DNA of 64,000 bases from Blastobasis lacticolella (lineage: Eukaryota; Arthropoda; Insecta; Lepidoptera; Blastobasidae), in NCBI GenBank assembly GCA_905147135.1, contig LR990043.1, positions 4,437,057 through 4,501,056 on the forward strand. The letters run 5' to 3'. Each line of letters begins with the position of its first letter. The stretch's first letter is position 1. Both the position numbers and the translations under genes were made by a program. Of the stretch, positions 1-11,160 are shown one piece after another. The notes under the pieces were generated by a model. It saw only the letters and a program-made list of their open reading frames with translations, was not told the DNA's origin and ran no database searches.

Positions 1-104
1 TACATTCGGAAAGTCCGTCTTTAAATGTTCAAAGAGTCACTGTATAAATTACAATCCTTTGTGTATTATATTATGTGGATGTATTAATAATTGGCTATTG
101 CTTA

Positions 105-135
105 TTAGAATAGAATAGAAATCTTTATTAGCGTA
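105..135 (-). repeat. possible non-LTR retroposon 3' tail
   Basis: On the minus strand this reads AATAAAGATTTC followed by short TATTC repeats, the pattern of a polyadenylation-like signal plus simple tail at a LINE 3' end. Only the tail is recognisable, so the call is weak. Confidence 0.25.
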
Positions 136-1598
136 TAAATTAATAGATTTTTGTAACAATGTATGTTTAATACAAAAGTTTCTTATAAACAAAATGGTCT
201 ATGACTCAGCGTATGGGTGAAGGTCAAACCCACACCCGCTAGTATTAATGTGTTAATGTGTTTTTTACAGGTGTTTTTCGGATGTGAAGCGAACGTGCTG
301 TCGATGTCCCACTGCAGGGCATAGGGCTCTCTCCCATTATTCTCCTTAGACCTATCTGTTGCTAGGTCTCTTCAATATTTCGCATGCGATTCTAATTCGT
401 CGTGCCATCTTCTTCAAGGCCGACCACGACGTCGCAAGAAGACGTTTACAGATTATACTGGCAAATTGCCTCACGTATACCCAAAGAAATATACATTTTC
501 AGAGTAGCAATCTTCCGTGTGCACTCCATTCCATCGGGTATCTGAATATTGGCCTCGTGCTGCATTTTTAAAACCGCTACTAAAAGTGTCAGCGGAAAAG
601 TCGCGTGTAGCCAGGCGGTCTGTCACAGGATTTCCTTCTGGAGAATTTAAGTATTCATGCCTTACCTAGGGGGACGTATTGGTGTACAGTCACCTGCGAA
701 TGGTGTCTTCTGCATACATTTCTTTGAATTTACCCTTGACCGAGACTTGTGCCGGTAAATCTGACGCAAACAGAATGTTGATTTGGATGAATTGCCCTTA
801 GATAACTAACTAACTAAGGTATTGCCATATGAAACAGCGACTGCTTCATGTCAGAGGTAATCTCAGAAGCCAATCCATCGAGTGCATCATTGTGCTATGT
901 AGTGTCATTCGATCTATACAAATCCTATTTTAGTTTGTCTAACATTCATACGAAGTTCTTACCAGGCCGTACGCATGTTTGTATTTTTTTTAATTAGACT
1001 TTCCAGGCGTTTGATCTCACCTGGTGATAAGTGACCATGACAAAAATGTAAAGTGGACGAAGTCCTCCTGATTGGTCAAAAATATTGAAAAGGTACCTTC
1101 AACGTTAACCCTGTGAAGTATTTTCTAATCTTTTGGGGAATGTGTTGGTGTACAATCGAGAGAGGTTTGTCAAGATCGTAGCAACTGAAACAATGTGGTC
1201 CTGCTTACTCCTACGACAAAAAGGCGTGACTTTATGTATGTATTGGTATATTGTCACCTTCTAATGTGCAGCGACGTCCCTTTGAATTTACGGCATTATA
1301 AACTCCCGCAGCACATTCTCCCGCGGTAAGCCGAAGAAATGGACGGTAAATAATGAGATTAGGATGCTATTTCCGCAGCTTTCCATTTCCCGTTTGTGTT
1401 TTTTCATTTCGTATGACATCGGGAACGTTGTATGGGTTTATTATTTTATGGGGTCAGGCAAAGGCTCGATTTATTACGGGACTACGGCTAGATATAGGCT
1501 TTTGGTGTCGCAATAACTAAGACAGTGTTTGGTCTCGGAGCGAGGGCAAAGTAAAAGCTGTTGGTGTGTGAGAAAAAAACAGAATGCGTCAGGAGAAG
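136..1598. other. no supported feature
   Basis: AT-rich sequence with stops in all frames. An open frame at 359-571 (70 codons) has no recognisable motif. Positions 305-350 faintly resemble the shared 3' end of family A and the RTE LINE (CACTGCAGGGC...), too short to call. Confidence 0.5.
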
Positions 1599-1612
1599 CG
1601 GTTCTTGTTCTT

Positions 1613-1875
1613 CATAATCACAGCCCATAACAGTCCACTGCAGGACTTAGGGCCTCTCCCACAAAAGGGGAGGTTATTGCTATAATCTCCACGCTTGGCA
1701 GGTGGGTTGGAGATCGTAGTATTGTAAATATAACAATGGAAAACGCTGCTGCCCATTTTTCAGCCTACGGAGACTCTTAGACCGTTTGCCTCGAAAACAT
1801 TAGTCGCCTTGTACGACACCCACAAGTGTAAGAGGTTGGTGCAATTCTACTCTGCCGGACACCACACGGCCAACA
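1613..1875 (-). mobile_element. family A short retroposon, copy 1
   Basis: A 263-bp near-complete copy. Read on the minus strand it starts GGCCGTGTGGTGTCCGGC-like and ends at a GAT-rich tail. It is flanked by a perfect 14-bp direct repeat, CGGTTCTTGTTCTT, at 1599-1612 and 1876-1889, which is the target-site duplication expected of LINE-driven retroposition. No coding capacity and no clear tRNA promoter boxes are seen, so the SINE subclass is undetermined. Confidence 0.85.
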
Positions 1876-1919
1876 CGGTTCTTGTTCTTGATTCTCTTAA
1901 AAGTATGAGAGTGCGTTTG

Positions 1920-2245
1920 TGAAATATAGTGATCACCGTCGCCCATAGTCATCCGCTTCACTCAGGGAGTCGCGATTGCATTGATTGTATAGACAGCTTT
2001 CTTGAAAGTTTCAATGTCATAATGGCCTGGAAACATCACTGCATTAAGCTCCACTGGGAGGATTTTATTTACTTGCGCAATGGACTCCCTCCTAATTGGC
2101 ACTATCTTTATGTTCTTCACAAGGCATGTCTGTCATGACCTCGATGGCCGGCATCACATCCGACTCCCCTTAGATGTAGGTACTGGACAACAGTAGCTGC
2201 TATCCATCAGGACTCAGGATTATCGAGTGCCGCCCACAACAACAA
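1920..2245 (+). mobile_element. LINE family I 3'-end relic (degraded)
   Basis: Positions 2118-2235 match the end of the LINE relic at 18595-19048: AAGGCATGTCT, then GGCCGGCA and a CCATCAGG-like block near the 3' end. The upstream part is decayed. The open frame 1929-2138 crossing it is not a gene. Confidence 0.5.
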
Positions 2246-3060
2246 AGAAAAATTTAACTCGAACATTCTAATGTCCAACCATAGAGAAAATATTTACTAA
2301 CGTAATAAAGCAGCCATCACAAACAAAAATATTGTAGCAACCTGTCACGTGCGGGAGGTGCGGGGGGAGGCTGCTAAGTCATAGAATGACCGATAAAATG
2401 TTATCATTTTCTTTATTTTTGGCCCTCGAATGGTTCGTACAGTTTTTAATGCACAAGATGGCGTTTTTTAAAATATCAAAGCCACTGTCAGATTGGTCCG
2501 CGTCGCGCAATGTCTCAGAACTGACTGCGGCCACTGTTGTCCATGGACCGCAAAGCGTGGTTCAAAGAAAATACTTGCGGTGTCTCCTCTATTACGTTAG
2601 TATATATTTTCTCTATGTGTCCAACAATAGGTAAGTAAGCAAATAGTACAAATAATTCTAGAAATTATACAATATGCGCCATCGATACCATACCAGCTCA
2701 TGTTTATATAACCTATGTGAAGGACAGCTGTACCTACACATCATTCCATTAGCCAGATTATCGGTATGAAATTATTTAACTGAAATAATCACTTGTAATA
2801 TAGATATCGCATTTACGCAATACGTCAGAGTCAAAGCGGGTAATCTTAGTGATTGGAATTAATAATACACCCCAATGCCACTTGTACCATCCCGCAAATA
2901 CGTCAAAGTTGGGGACGCAATGCTAATTTGATTAAGTGTAGTGGATTATGATGGATTCAATTCGGCTTGGTGCGGTATTGATTTGTGCTGTACCTTGTAC
3001 CTACCACCGAACAAAGTGGGTCGATCGTTTCTAATTAAATTTCGGATACAGATGCATTTT
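2246..3060. other. no supported feature
   Basis: AT-rich. An 82-codon open frame at 2386-2634 has no motif, no upstream promoter signal I can identify and no similarity to anything I recognise. Confidence 0.5.
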
Positions 3061-3065
3061 CAGTT

Positions 3066-3495
3066 TTAGCGGCCTGGGCTTCGATTCTGGTACGGAAATC
3101 GTCTCAGTTGCAGTAACATTACAATTGCATCGCATGTCAAACGTGTGATTGTTATTCAAATGACAGATGTTGAGTTGCAACTTTCTAGAGTTCGAACTTT
3201 TCCACAATTCGTTTTCTGGTACTTTACTTGCATTATGGTTTTATATGGATGTTTGTACTCCAATAAATAAAAAAAATTACTGCATTAAGTTGCATATTTC
3301 TTAGTTGTCAAACTGCCTTCAATTCTGTCAACGAGAACGTGTCAAAGGTCGAACAATGATTTGACTGCAATTTAACTGGGATGATGCTGGGACTGACTCG
3401 ATACCTCGACGTAGTTATAGTAACATCACAGTTACATTGCAACATAATAACATCTGCATTGCACACCAGAATCGGTACCCTGTACACGAAAGTAT
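3066..3495. repeat. possible pair of short interspersed repeats
   Basis: Two blocks (3066-3150 and 3400-3490) carry related words: a GATTCTGGT / ACCAGAATC core, a run of ACATTACA-like sequence, and CCTGGGCTT / TCTGGGGCTTT edges. They may be two arms or two copies of a small DNA element common in moths. Boundaries are not visible. Confidence 0.3.
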
Positions 3496-3647
3496 AAAGT
3501 AACCCAATTTCTAAGCCTAGTCTGGGGCTTTTTGAACTCTTGTGCAACTACAAACCACAAACCTTGTCTACACTTTAAAAATACTAACATTAAAATCTAA
3601 CTTTCAAAAATCACGTCACGACTTAAACTTAAAAAAAAAATGGATGG

Positions 3648-3705
3648 CGACGTGTCGGAACTCACGGGCGTTGGTTTTAACGTGAAACGTATACCTTGGC
3701 AGGCG
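3648..3705 (+). repeat. short dispersed repeat, copy 1 of 2
   Basis: Shares CGTTGGTTTTAACGTGAAAC and flanking words (GTGTCGGAAC before, TTGGCAG after) with 28902-28956. Two copies 25 kb apart mark it as an interspersed element of unknown class. Confidence 0.5.
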
Positions 3706-3769
3706 TGACGTTGTAACAATCAACCACTGATTCATCCATTCATCGAAAGTGATGAATTCAACAATAATA

Positions 3770-4245
3770 ATGAAATACCTACTAAATAATTTTATTTATT
3801 TATTTCAAATAAGTTTACATACACAGCTTATGCCTAATTAATGTAAACAAAATAAACAGTAAAATAGATATAAAAGAAGAAAATATAAAAAACAAAAGGA
3901 AGTAAATTGACTAAACAAGATAGTTACATCAATTAAACTCTTTTTTTGTGGGGTGGCACTTCTGCGAAATGTAGGGTTTTCCGCATAATATCACTCCACA
4001 TGTCAGCAAAAACATCGAAACTTGGCGTTGCTGCCAGTAGGGCGAGCGGAATCGGGGAGTGGGGGCGCGCTCGCAGGTAGCGGTCGGGGACGTACAGACT
4101 GAATAATGAAACAAAGCTAACAACCACCGCGACTAAACTGTCATTCGAATAAAGAAAACCGCATTGAAATCGGCCCATACGATCGGGAGCCACGATGCTA
4201 CAAACCTACACACATACACAGCCACAGACACACACCTAACTTTAT
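3770..4245 (-). mobile_element. degraded retroposon region with family N piece
   Basis: On the minus strand 4141-4245 carries the family N block (a GTGTGTCTG-type start, then GATTTCAATGCGGTTTTCTTTATT), also seen at 15205-15400 and 49088-49180. Further along, 3795-3830 reads as an AATAAATAAATAAA tail. An 86-codon minus frame (3933-4193) lies between but has no recognisable domain. Confidence 0.4.
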
Positions 4246-6187
4246 AAAGCAACTGTAACTACAAGATAAACAAGTAATGTATGCACAGCGTCGAAGAAGC
4301 GCCCAAAACTCCAAGAAACTCTGAAGGAATCTCAAAAAACAGAGGCAGGAAGTACCTCCTAATGTATTCCGGGCCTCCTCCGGTATAACAGAGAGGGCTG
4401 AGAGTCATTCCTATTCATTACGGGGACAATGGCCCTCTGGACCTCAGAGTGGCCATTCTCCGCTTAAATTGCCACTAAAACAATTAGCGACCTGGCTTCA
4501 GCTTTGCGGGCTTCTTGTGGAACTTCTGGTTAGTTTTCAGCGTTTGTCTTGCTGGGAAACTGGTTTTAGGCAGTTTTGTAGCAGCCACTGGCCCGGTTTT
4601 GTTATTACTAATTATATTCTTTTAGTAAAAGACAGCTACGCTCTTTTCGAGTGATATATTAAATTTTATCTCGTAAGGATATTAGAATTCTAGAAGGCAA
4701 AGTAATGACGTATATTATTACTATTTCCCAGAATACTCTTGTTCGATTTCAGACTAGCAACTAGCAATTTTAAAACGAGATTCGATTTATACAAATACGC
4801 AGGTATTTACTTCTCTCATTTATTTCCCAACCGGTGTCCCGCTTCGAAAGAACGTACTTTTAAATTAATTGCAAACATTTAATTAAAAAAGTAAAAAGTC
4901 TAGTACGAAGTTTCTCGTTTATTTGGTACTCGAGTTTATTCGTCTTTCTTATTTAAATACGAGCAAAGTTGAGATGAAGATCAAATTTTATGCTAAGAAT
5001 TAGTTTTAATAAAATTTAAATTGATATTTCTTAACCAGGTGTAATGCTAGGGAGTTTTAAAATGCATGACATTATAAAGACTAGAAAATTTTCGGCGAAA
5101 CTTTGATATGATATTTTTTGTATAAAACAGCAGATGCGAAGTAAGTATTGAATATGTTCCTATCTAGACGTAGATAGGTATCTAGACTGTCTAGAAAATA
5201 AAGCGACTAGGGAAATTACAAGATTGATCGATATCAACAAGTAAGCACAGCTCAACAATGAAGACGTCCGTCAATATACAACAAGATGGTGGCTAAAAGA
5301 TGGGAGTTTTCATTATTCAAAATCAGGTTATTTACTTGTTTCTTCTAATTTCCCAAGACACTTTAGTATTTAGATACAGTATAGTTATTTTTTAACAGGC
5401 CAATCCCCCCCCCCCCCACCCTATTCACCCTATCTCTGCTACTCCTGATTAGCCAGGATAACAGAATATTAATACTAACCCAGGACCAACAGCAGCGATT
5501 CAAAGACCTACAGAGATTTGAAACTCAGGCACGCCCGATACCTACGCTATAGTTAGTTATCTACATGTTTGTGCACTCGCATGGCACATTCATAGAAGCT
5601 GGTGGTAGCAAAATTTCCAATATGTATGCTAATACAAAACTTAAAGGGGGTAGGAGGGTGAGGGGCATGTCTGAGGACTAATTAATTGGGAAGATAGTTC
5701 CACCCCGTCTGTCCAAGAAGATTTTATGAAATGAGTATTAATGAAGGACTTCAGCTTTGCTCTCTAATGAAAGTTTTAAGACGGATTTTAATGGGTTTGT
5801 TGATCGGATTTATTATTTAATTATAAGGAATTTCTTGTGTTTTGTAGATAAATGTAGATTGCTAGGGGCAGTTAGTTTGATGTGAATATTTAGTCGTTCA
5901 AAATGGTTTAATACCTATTAAATACCTGGCATAGAAACCTACACGAGTCTCAATTAGGTAACAAAACACTATTTAAGAGTCCTTGAAAATCAATCTTTGT
6001 TTTTCAGAAAATATATTTGATTCCAATCGTTAAAATCCAAAGCCACTTATACGATTTAGTGTTCTCAAATGACATAGGCGGGTAGTTTAGTTCTGGAAAT
6101 TTTCACTTGTTTAATCTGTATTGGAGTTAGCATGGAAAATGTAAGAAAAACACAAAATGTGGCCTACATGACCGGATACAGTCGTGG
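4246..6187. other. no supported gene; poly-C tract inside
   Basis: AT-rich with no element recognised. A 13-base C run lies at 5405-5417. A small imperfect palindrome built on TCTAGAC lies near 5163-5195. Confidence 0.5.
5405..5417 (+). repeat. poly-C homopolymer
   Basis: Thirteen consecutive C residues in an AT-rich background, a likely length-variable site. Confidence 0.9.
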
Positions 6188-6227
6188 AGAAAATCTAGTA
6201 GGTACGTGTGTACCTACTAGATTTTCT
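6188..6227. repeat. perfect 18-bp inverted repeat with 4-nt loop
   Basis: Left arm 6188-6205 (AGAAAATCTAGTAGGTAC), spacer GTGT, right arm 6210-6227. The pairing continues imperfectly outward (ACAGTC on both sides). It could be the ends of a tiny palindromic element or a cruciform-forming site. Confidence 0.85.
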
Positions 6228-6926
6228 TAAGACTGTGACATTATAAGACTTTTGTACATATCTAATCAACCCCACAAAATCGTTTTCATTTACAATAGAA
6301 CTCACAATTTAAATTGTTTTCGCGACAGAATTTGCATACTATCAGATGATATCAAGTAGGTATATCTCCGATCAAATAGTCAAAGGAAATGGTGTGTATT
6401 ATGGCGGAATCGATAATGGCCGACATCCAACAGCGTGCATCCATTCGTCTATGCAACTGAACTCGCGTGAGTCACGCCAACAACAAATCACAGGGGCAAA
6501 AACGACTTTAGGCCCACAATTGGCAATAACAAATGTCAACCTTAAACACACGGGCGAAACAACAGCGAATACAGTACCAGCAGCGAAATAAAATACACTG
6601 TTAAAAGAGAGAACAGCAATACCTTATCAAGTTGCTTCCACAATTCGCAAAGGTAAACCTAACCCGGGCGGTGACTCACCAGATATTGAAAATCCATTTT
6701 CTAGTGACATTATTAGATTTTTAATTTTAAAGTTTGCTGCAATTGCGCGGCTGGAACTAGACGATGCGGAGAATAGGAGTGGAATTTGAATTTTATTTGA
6801 AAATATATTTCAGAGGCTGTCAAATCGAATTTAGAGTGAAGCCGTATTTTGTTAATTTTTTATGATTTTAGGTAATGACGTAATTTGATACAAAAAAGGC
6901 AGGTTTTCTTACGAACTTAGGTAATA
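6228..6926. other. no supported feature
   Basis: Contains an 81-codon open frame at 6346-6591 with no recognisable domain. No repeat family identified. Confidence 0.5.
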
Positions 6927-7060
6927 CTAGCTGGCCCAACACGTGTTGTTCTACCCTATAAACTTGCCTCTTGAATCACTTAGTGATTGAGTACTTTTTG
7001 AGTTTATTGCGAACAGACAGAGTGACGCGGCGTGGGATTTTGTTTTATAATTTTATGTTG
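6927..7060 (-). mobile_element. Helitron-like element, 3' end visible
   Basis: On the minus strand the element ends ...GGGCCAGCTAG and is followed by T. A perfect 12-nt palindrome CAACACGTGTTG (6937-6948) lies 6 nt inside the end. A hairpin just inside a CTRR end next to T is the Helitron 3' signature. Internal words (TGCCTCTTGAATCACT) resemble family G. The 5' end is approximate. Confidence 0.55.
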
Positions 7061-7282
7061 TGAAGCTCAGATCTTCAAACAACGGCATACTATAATCGTT
7101 ACTTATATCGTTATCTAAAATAAAGGCGACAGAGAAGTAAGCCTTACTCAAACTATCATTCGGACTTATTTGGCGGTTTGAAGTAAAGAGTAATTGCTTA
7201 ATAGTGCCTAGTCTAATGCTGCCTTGCATAAGGCAACCTTTTAGAACCTTTTAGACATTTTTTATAATTACGGGAGGCAAAC

Positions 7283-7400
7283 GAGCAAGCGGGTCACCTG
7301 ATGGTGCGTGATCACCGCCGCCCATGGACACCCGCAACACCCGTGGCGACGCGAATGCGTTGCCAGCCATTGCCTCGGGCGAGCCAAGTCATAACTGACC
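7283..7400 (-). mobile_element. LINE/family F-type 3' tail fragment
   Basis: On the plus strand it reads GAGGCAAACGAGCAAGCGGGTCACCTGATGG and then CCGCCGCCCATGG, the reverse of the CCATCAGGTG...GTTTGCC tail found in family F. Only the last ~110 bp are kept. Confidence 0.55.
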
Positions 7401-7990
7401 ATGCTTTAGCCGCTTCCCGAGACTGCCTCGGTTACTAAGTTGACCGACCGCAATTTTTTACACCGCTAAAGCGTCAAAGAAGCTTTCTCAGCGTAATGGC
7501 AAGTACGGCTAGTCTTATTATAAAAAAAAATCTTAGAGGTAATATCGATTAAAAATGTCAACGATTTATTGTGACAGCCCTACCTATAACTATAGACCTA
7601 CCTACCTATACCTATAAGTACAGAGCAACTGACATTTAATACTAAAACTTTTATCAATAATTCCCTTAAGATTGTTATATCAACTGCCTTAAAATAATAT
7701 CATCAATCAATTACTCTTATAAGATCTACGCTTCGAAATATGAGTAAGCATTTCTCTGGTACGAAATATGATCTTTTGAAATACTTATTTGATGGGAGAG
7801 CGAAATATTCGCTTATAAGTTGTTTCGGCCGTTTTCTACGAAACCAATAAGAAGACTTGAAGGCTTTTCAAGTGTATAAATTATGAGCTACGATAAAGTT
7901 TTTGTTAAAGCGGGAAAATATAGTAAATGTTATCTTCCATCAAATTTCTCGTTAAGATGTGATGGACCAAATAAACTTATTTTTGAAATC
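7401..7990. other. no supported feature
   Basis: AT-rich sequence with short CCTACCTATA-type runs near 7580-7615. No gene or named repeat. Confidence 0.5.
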
Positions 7991-7991
7991 T

Positions 7992-8208
7992 AAAGGATTT
8001 TTGTGCCCGGCGCAGTAAAATAGCACCAACCCCTTTAAATTAAGGGTGTCTGGAGAGGCACTAACTAGGCAGCGAGGACCTCTTGGATTAGGATTTTCTT
8101 GAATAATTTCAACAAGTGATATCAGTTGGCCTGACAAGCGTAGAGAATATGGCGAATCGCTCCTCTTCCTCTGGAGGAGGCTCAAGTTCAACATAGAATT
8201 GTTGATGT
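7992..8208 (+). mobile_element. family A, strongly diverged copy
   Basis: Starts TGTGCCCGGCGCAGTAAAAT then AGCACCAACCCC, matching the family A head, and ends with a diverged form of its tail block (GGAGGAGGCTCAAGTTC, then GTTGATG). Older than the other copies, judging by divergence. Confidence 0.55.
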
Positions 8209-8324
8209 GGGATGTATCTACCTATATGGAGTATATGTTGACGCCTGCCGATTAACACACACTTTGTGTAACTCTCAAATCACAAAACATCGAACGGTAT
8301 ATTTGTGTCAAAAGCTATTATTAT

Positions 8325-8465
8325 TACTTATTATAACCCCCGAGGAAAACAGGGAGGTGTTATATGGATGCACTGATCTCGGTACGAGATTCTTTATTTG
8401 ACAACCAGACGGTTCCTAGCTTTGATTCATTGAAATCCATTCAGTAGTTTGGGTAATATTTGGGG
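8325..8465 (+). mobile_element. family N fragment
   Basis: Begins TTATTATAACCCCCGAGG with GGGAGGTGTTATA, the head of family N, and ends with CATTCAGTAGTTTGGG. The middle is deleted compared with the copy at 15205-15400. Confidence 0.4.
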
Positions 8466-8564
8466 TAATGATTGGGTAAACTATTTCAGAGGCTATTTTT
8501 ACACATTTTATAAGGTATGTTATTAGATATATTAATTTTCGTCGTTTACGCAAGCGACCACGTC

Positions 8565-8745
8565 GCAAAACGTGGTGGCAGTGGAGGGGCACTTGCCTTT
8601 TTGGTGCCAGAGCAACGTGTTATAGAGGTGGGCAACGCATTGGCGATACTCTTGGCGTTGCTAATGTCTATAGGCAGTGGTAACCACTTTCCATCAGGTG
8701 GCCCGCTTGCCTGTTTGCCCACCGTATGACATAAAAAGAAAAAAA
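8565..8745 (+). mobile_element. family F retroposon, 5'-truncated copy
   Basis: Matches the 3' half of the copies at 19285 and 44391: GGTGGCAGTGGAGGGGCA, AGCAACGTGTTATAGAGG, CTATAGGCAGTGG, CCATCAGGTGGCCCGCTTG, then GACATAAAAAG. The A-rich end fits a retroposon tail. The open frame across it is not a gene. Confidence 0.7.
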
Positions 8746-9225
8746 CGTTAATAAAGCGGACCCTTATCTACGTACAAAACATAGGGCCCTCGAACATTCG
8801 AAAAGGAATATTGGACTCGTAAAACTTTTACACCTCTTTCTGTTGCCGCAAACTCCGCCGGTAACGACGTACTACAACTCTGGCGATATTCTATTGTTAA
8901 GAAGACAGGCTGGTCCATCGTGGTCATATCGTTGTATATCTCGCTCTTTCACACCAGTTACATCTTCGTGTACTAAAGAGCGGCAAAACCACGTAATGAA
9001 GACCGCACCGCAAAGGAACAAAAGACAAATCAAACCGTTATGACCCCATTGTCCTGGAGTCTTTTGAAGAGATTTTATGTGTGAAGAAAAGTATAATGTG
9101 GAAACATATGCATGCCTGTCACATCATCATCATGATAATGATCAATGCCGGCAACTGACACGGTTCGCTTATATGTATACACTGACTTTAAATTAATGAT
9201 ACCAAGGTGTGTGCATGAGCTCCTT
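8746..9225. other. no supported feature
   Basis: Nothing recognised. The short open frame at 8843-9043 has no motif. Confidence 0.5.
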
Positions 9226-9229
9226 ATAA

Positions 9230-9491
9230 TCATCATCATCACAGCCCATAACAGTCCACTGCAGGACTTAAGGCCTCTCCCACGAAAGGGAAGGTTATTG
9301 CCATAATCTCCACGCCTGGCAGGCGGGTTGGACATCGCAGTGTTGTAAATATAACAATGGAAAACGCTGCTGCCCATTTTCCAGCCTACGGAGACTCTAG
9401 ACGTTTTGCCTCGGAAACATTAGTCGCCTTGTACGACACCCACGAGTGTAAGGGGTTGGTGCTATTCTACTCTGCCGGACACCACACGGCC
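9230..9491 (-). mobile_element. family A short retroposon, copy 2
   Basis: Nearly full-length and the least diverged from the family consensus seen here. GAT-type tail at the left (CATCATCATC on plus), head at the right (CCGGACACCACACGGCC). Possible 5-bp target duplication ATAAT. Confidence 0.8.
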
Positions 9492-10022
9492 ATAATGTAC
9501 CACTACTCTGAACCTCTCTACCTCTCTGAAATAATAAAGACGGCTGGGCAGCCCTCTGTGCCCCTTATAAGATAATAAACAACTTTTACTACTAATGGCA
9601 CCAACTCTGAAATCGAAATCAGCTGTTTCATATAAAATTTAAAACAAACTCTGCCAAAATGTATTGCCCTATTTGAAATGTAATATATTAAATAAATGCT
9701 TATAAATGTAAATACTAGGTATTTCGTTTTGTACTTGGGTAACTCAATATAATGGGTTACCGACAGGTCAATTTATTTAAAAGCATAGCCAATTCTGAAA
9801 AGTAAACTTACATTCAACAACATTGGCTCTCTATTTTATTGCTGTATGAGTAATTGGGCCACTAGAGGTAATTTTATATCCACAGCAGTATACTTTTGAC
9901 GATGTAGGTACGAAACGAACCATTAAACCTTCTATCCGAACTTCGTAAACTTCAATGCGATTACTATTCGTATTCATTCACTTGATTGTAAGGAATTTCT
10001 TTTATACGCGTCTTGATTAACT
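9492..10022. other. no supported feature
   Basis: AT-rich with no recognised repeat and no open frame of note. Confidence 0.5.
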
Positions 10023-10031
10023 GTACCAATT

Positions 10032-10380
10032 CATCATTATGGTGTTAATGTCTCAGTTGTGTTCTCGCGCACGATTGTCCGGGTTCCGCCTTGACCATGA
10101 TCCAGGATTCGGCAGATCAAGTAATTAAAGAGAAGCGGCTGCCATCTGACTTCCGTAACCCTGCAACCAGGGGAACCCGACCAGGTTTGATCATAGCTAC
10201 ACATTCAGTCGTCTGTATGTTCCCTCACCGTAATTATTCAACTAATGTACGTAACTCAGAAAAAAGTCATTGGTATATAGCCACAGTAGGATTCGGACCC
10301 GTGGGATTCGAACCCGGTACCTCTCGCTTACGAGTCGGATACCTTACCCACTCGGCCTCCGACGCTCCCTGCTATTTAGA
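10032..10380 (-). mobile_element. family C tRNA-derived SINE, full length
   Basis: On the minus strand the head carries the tRNA-like A box (CCGAGTGGGTAAGG) and B box (GGGTTCGAATCC), followed by the family body and an ACCATAATGATG tail. A 9-bp direct repeat GTACCAATT flanks it at 10023-10031 and 10381-10389. The 131-codon open frame at 10091-10486 is an antisense reading through the SINE. Confidence 0.85.
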
Positions 10381-10389
10381 GTACCAATT

Positions 10390-10844
10390 ATACATTTATA
10401 TTCATTCCTGTATTTCAATGCATTCCTGTATTTCGGTAACAACGTCCAGCCCAGAGGGCTCAATTCATGATTATGAGCATGCATAAACTTGCCCCCTGAT
10501 ATTTAGACACCAGCACTTCAGTCTATAAACAGATAAGTACGTCAAATGCAAATAAAACATCCTACCCGTCGTGTTATGAAGTCATTAATTTCATCGGTCA
10601 TTTAATCTGTCATCAAACAAATCTGTATAAATCATAATGTTAACGACTGTTTGCGTGGGTAATTATTTTTTTAATTGCATCATCATTCTTCAACTTTATA
10701 TGTCTCTCTCTCTCCCAAGGATTATTCTTAATGATGATGCCAAATTAATATTGCGACTATAAAATAAACAATAAAACACCGTTATAAATCGCTGATATGT
10801 TTATGGTGATGTACTTATTTGTTCTTGTGTATTTATTGTTTGGA
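10390..10844. other. no supported feature
   Basis: AT-rich. Short CT-rich run near 10702-10716 (TCTCTCTCTCTC). Nothing else recognised. Confidence 0.5.
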
Positions 10845-11097
10845 CGGTTTCGTCGGTGGTCGAGTGATTAAGGTATCCTGCTTGCAAGCGATAGATACAG
10901 AGTTCGAATCCCACTGCGGCCATGTACCAATGACTGTTTTCTGAGTTATGTGCATTAGTTGAATGCTTACCGATGCTATTACGGTGAGGGTAAACATCGT
11001 GATGAAAGCTACACATTTAGGCATCTGAATAAGTAACCATGTTCCAATCTGGTCAGGTTCCCCTGGAATCAAGGTCAAGGATGCGGACAGAACAAGG
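10845..11097 (+). mobile_element. family C SINE, 3'-truncated copy
   Basis: tRNA-like head with A box TGGTCGAGTGATTAAGG and B box GAGTTCGAATCC, then GCGGCCATGTACCAATGACT and the body down to GATGCGGACAGAACA. The GAT tail is missing. Opposite orientation to the copy at 10032. Confidence 0.8.
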
Positions 11098-11105
11098 TTA
11101 TTCTA

Positions 11106-11160
11106 TTCTGTCTATTCTTTTCTTGCTACGTTTTTAGTAGCAAGAAAAGAATAGACAGAA
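11106..11160. repeat. perfect 23-bp inverted repeat with 9-nt loop
   Basis: Left arm 11106-11128, loop CGTTTTTAG, right arm 11138-11160; the arms contain TCTATTCTTTTCTTGC and its complement. It lies directly after the truncated SINE, perhaps as a snap-back repair product. Confidence 0.85.

Noticed and set aside
10091..10486. 131-codon open frame as a gene
   Set aside because: It runs antisense through a SINE with a target duplication; the same reading recurs in other SINE copies.
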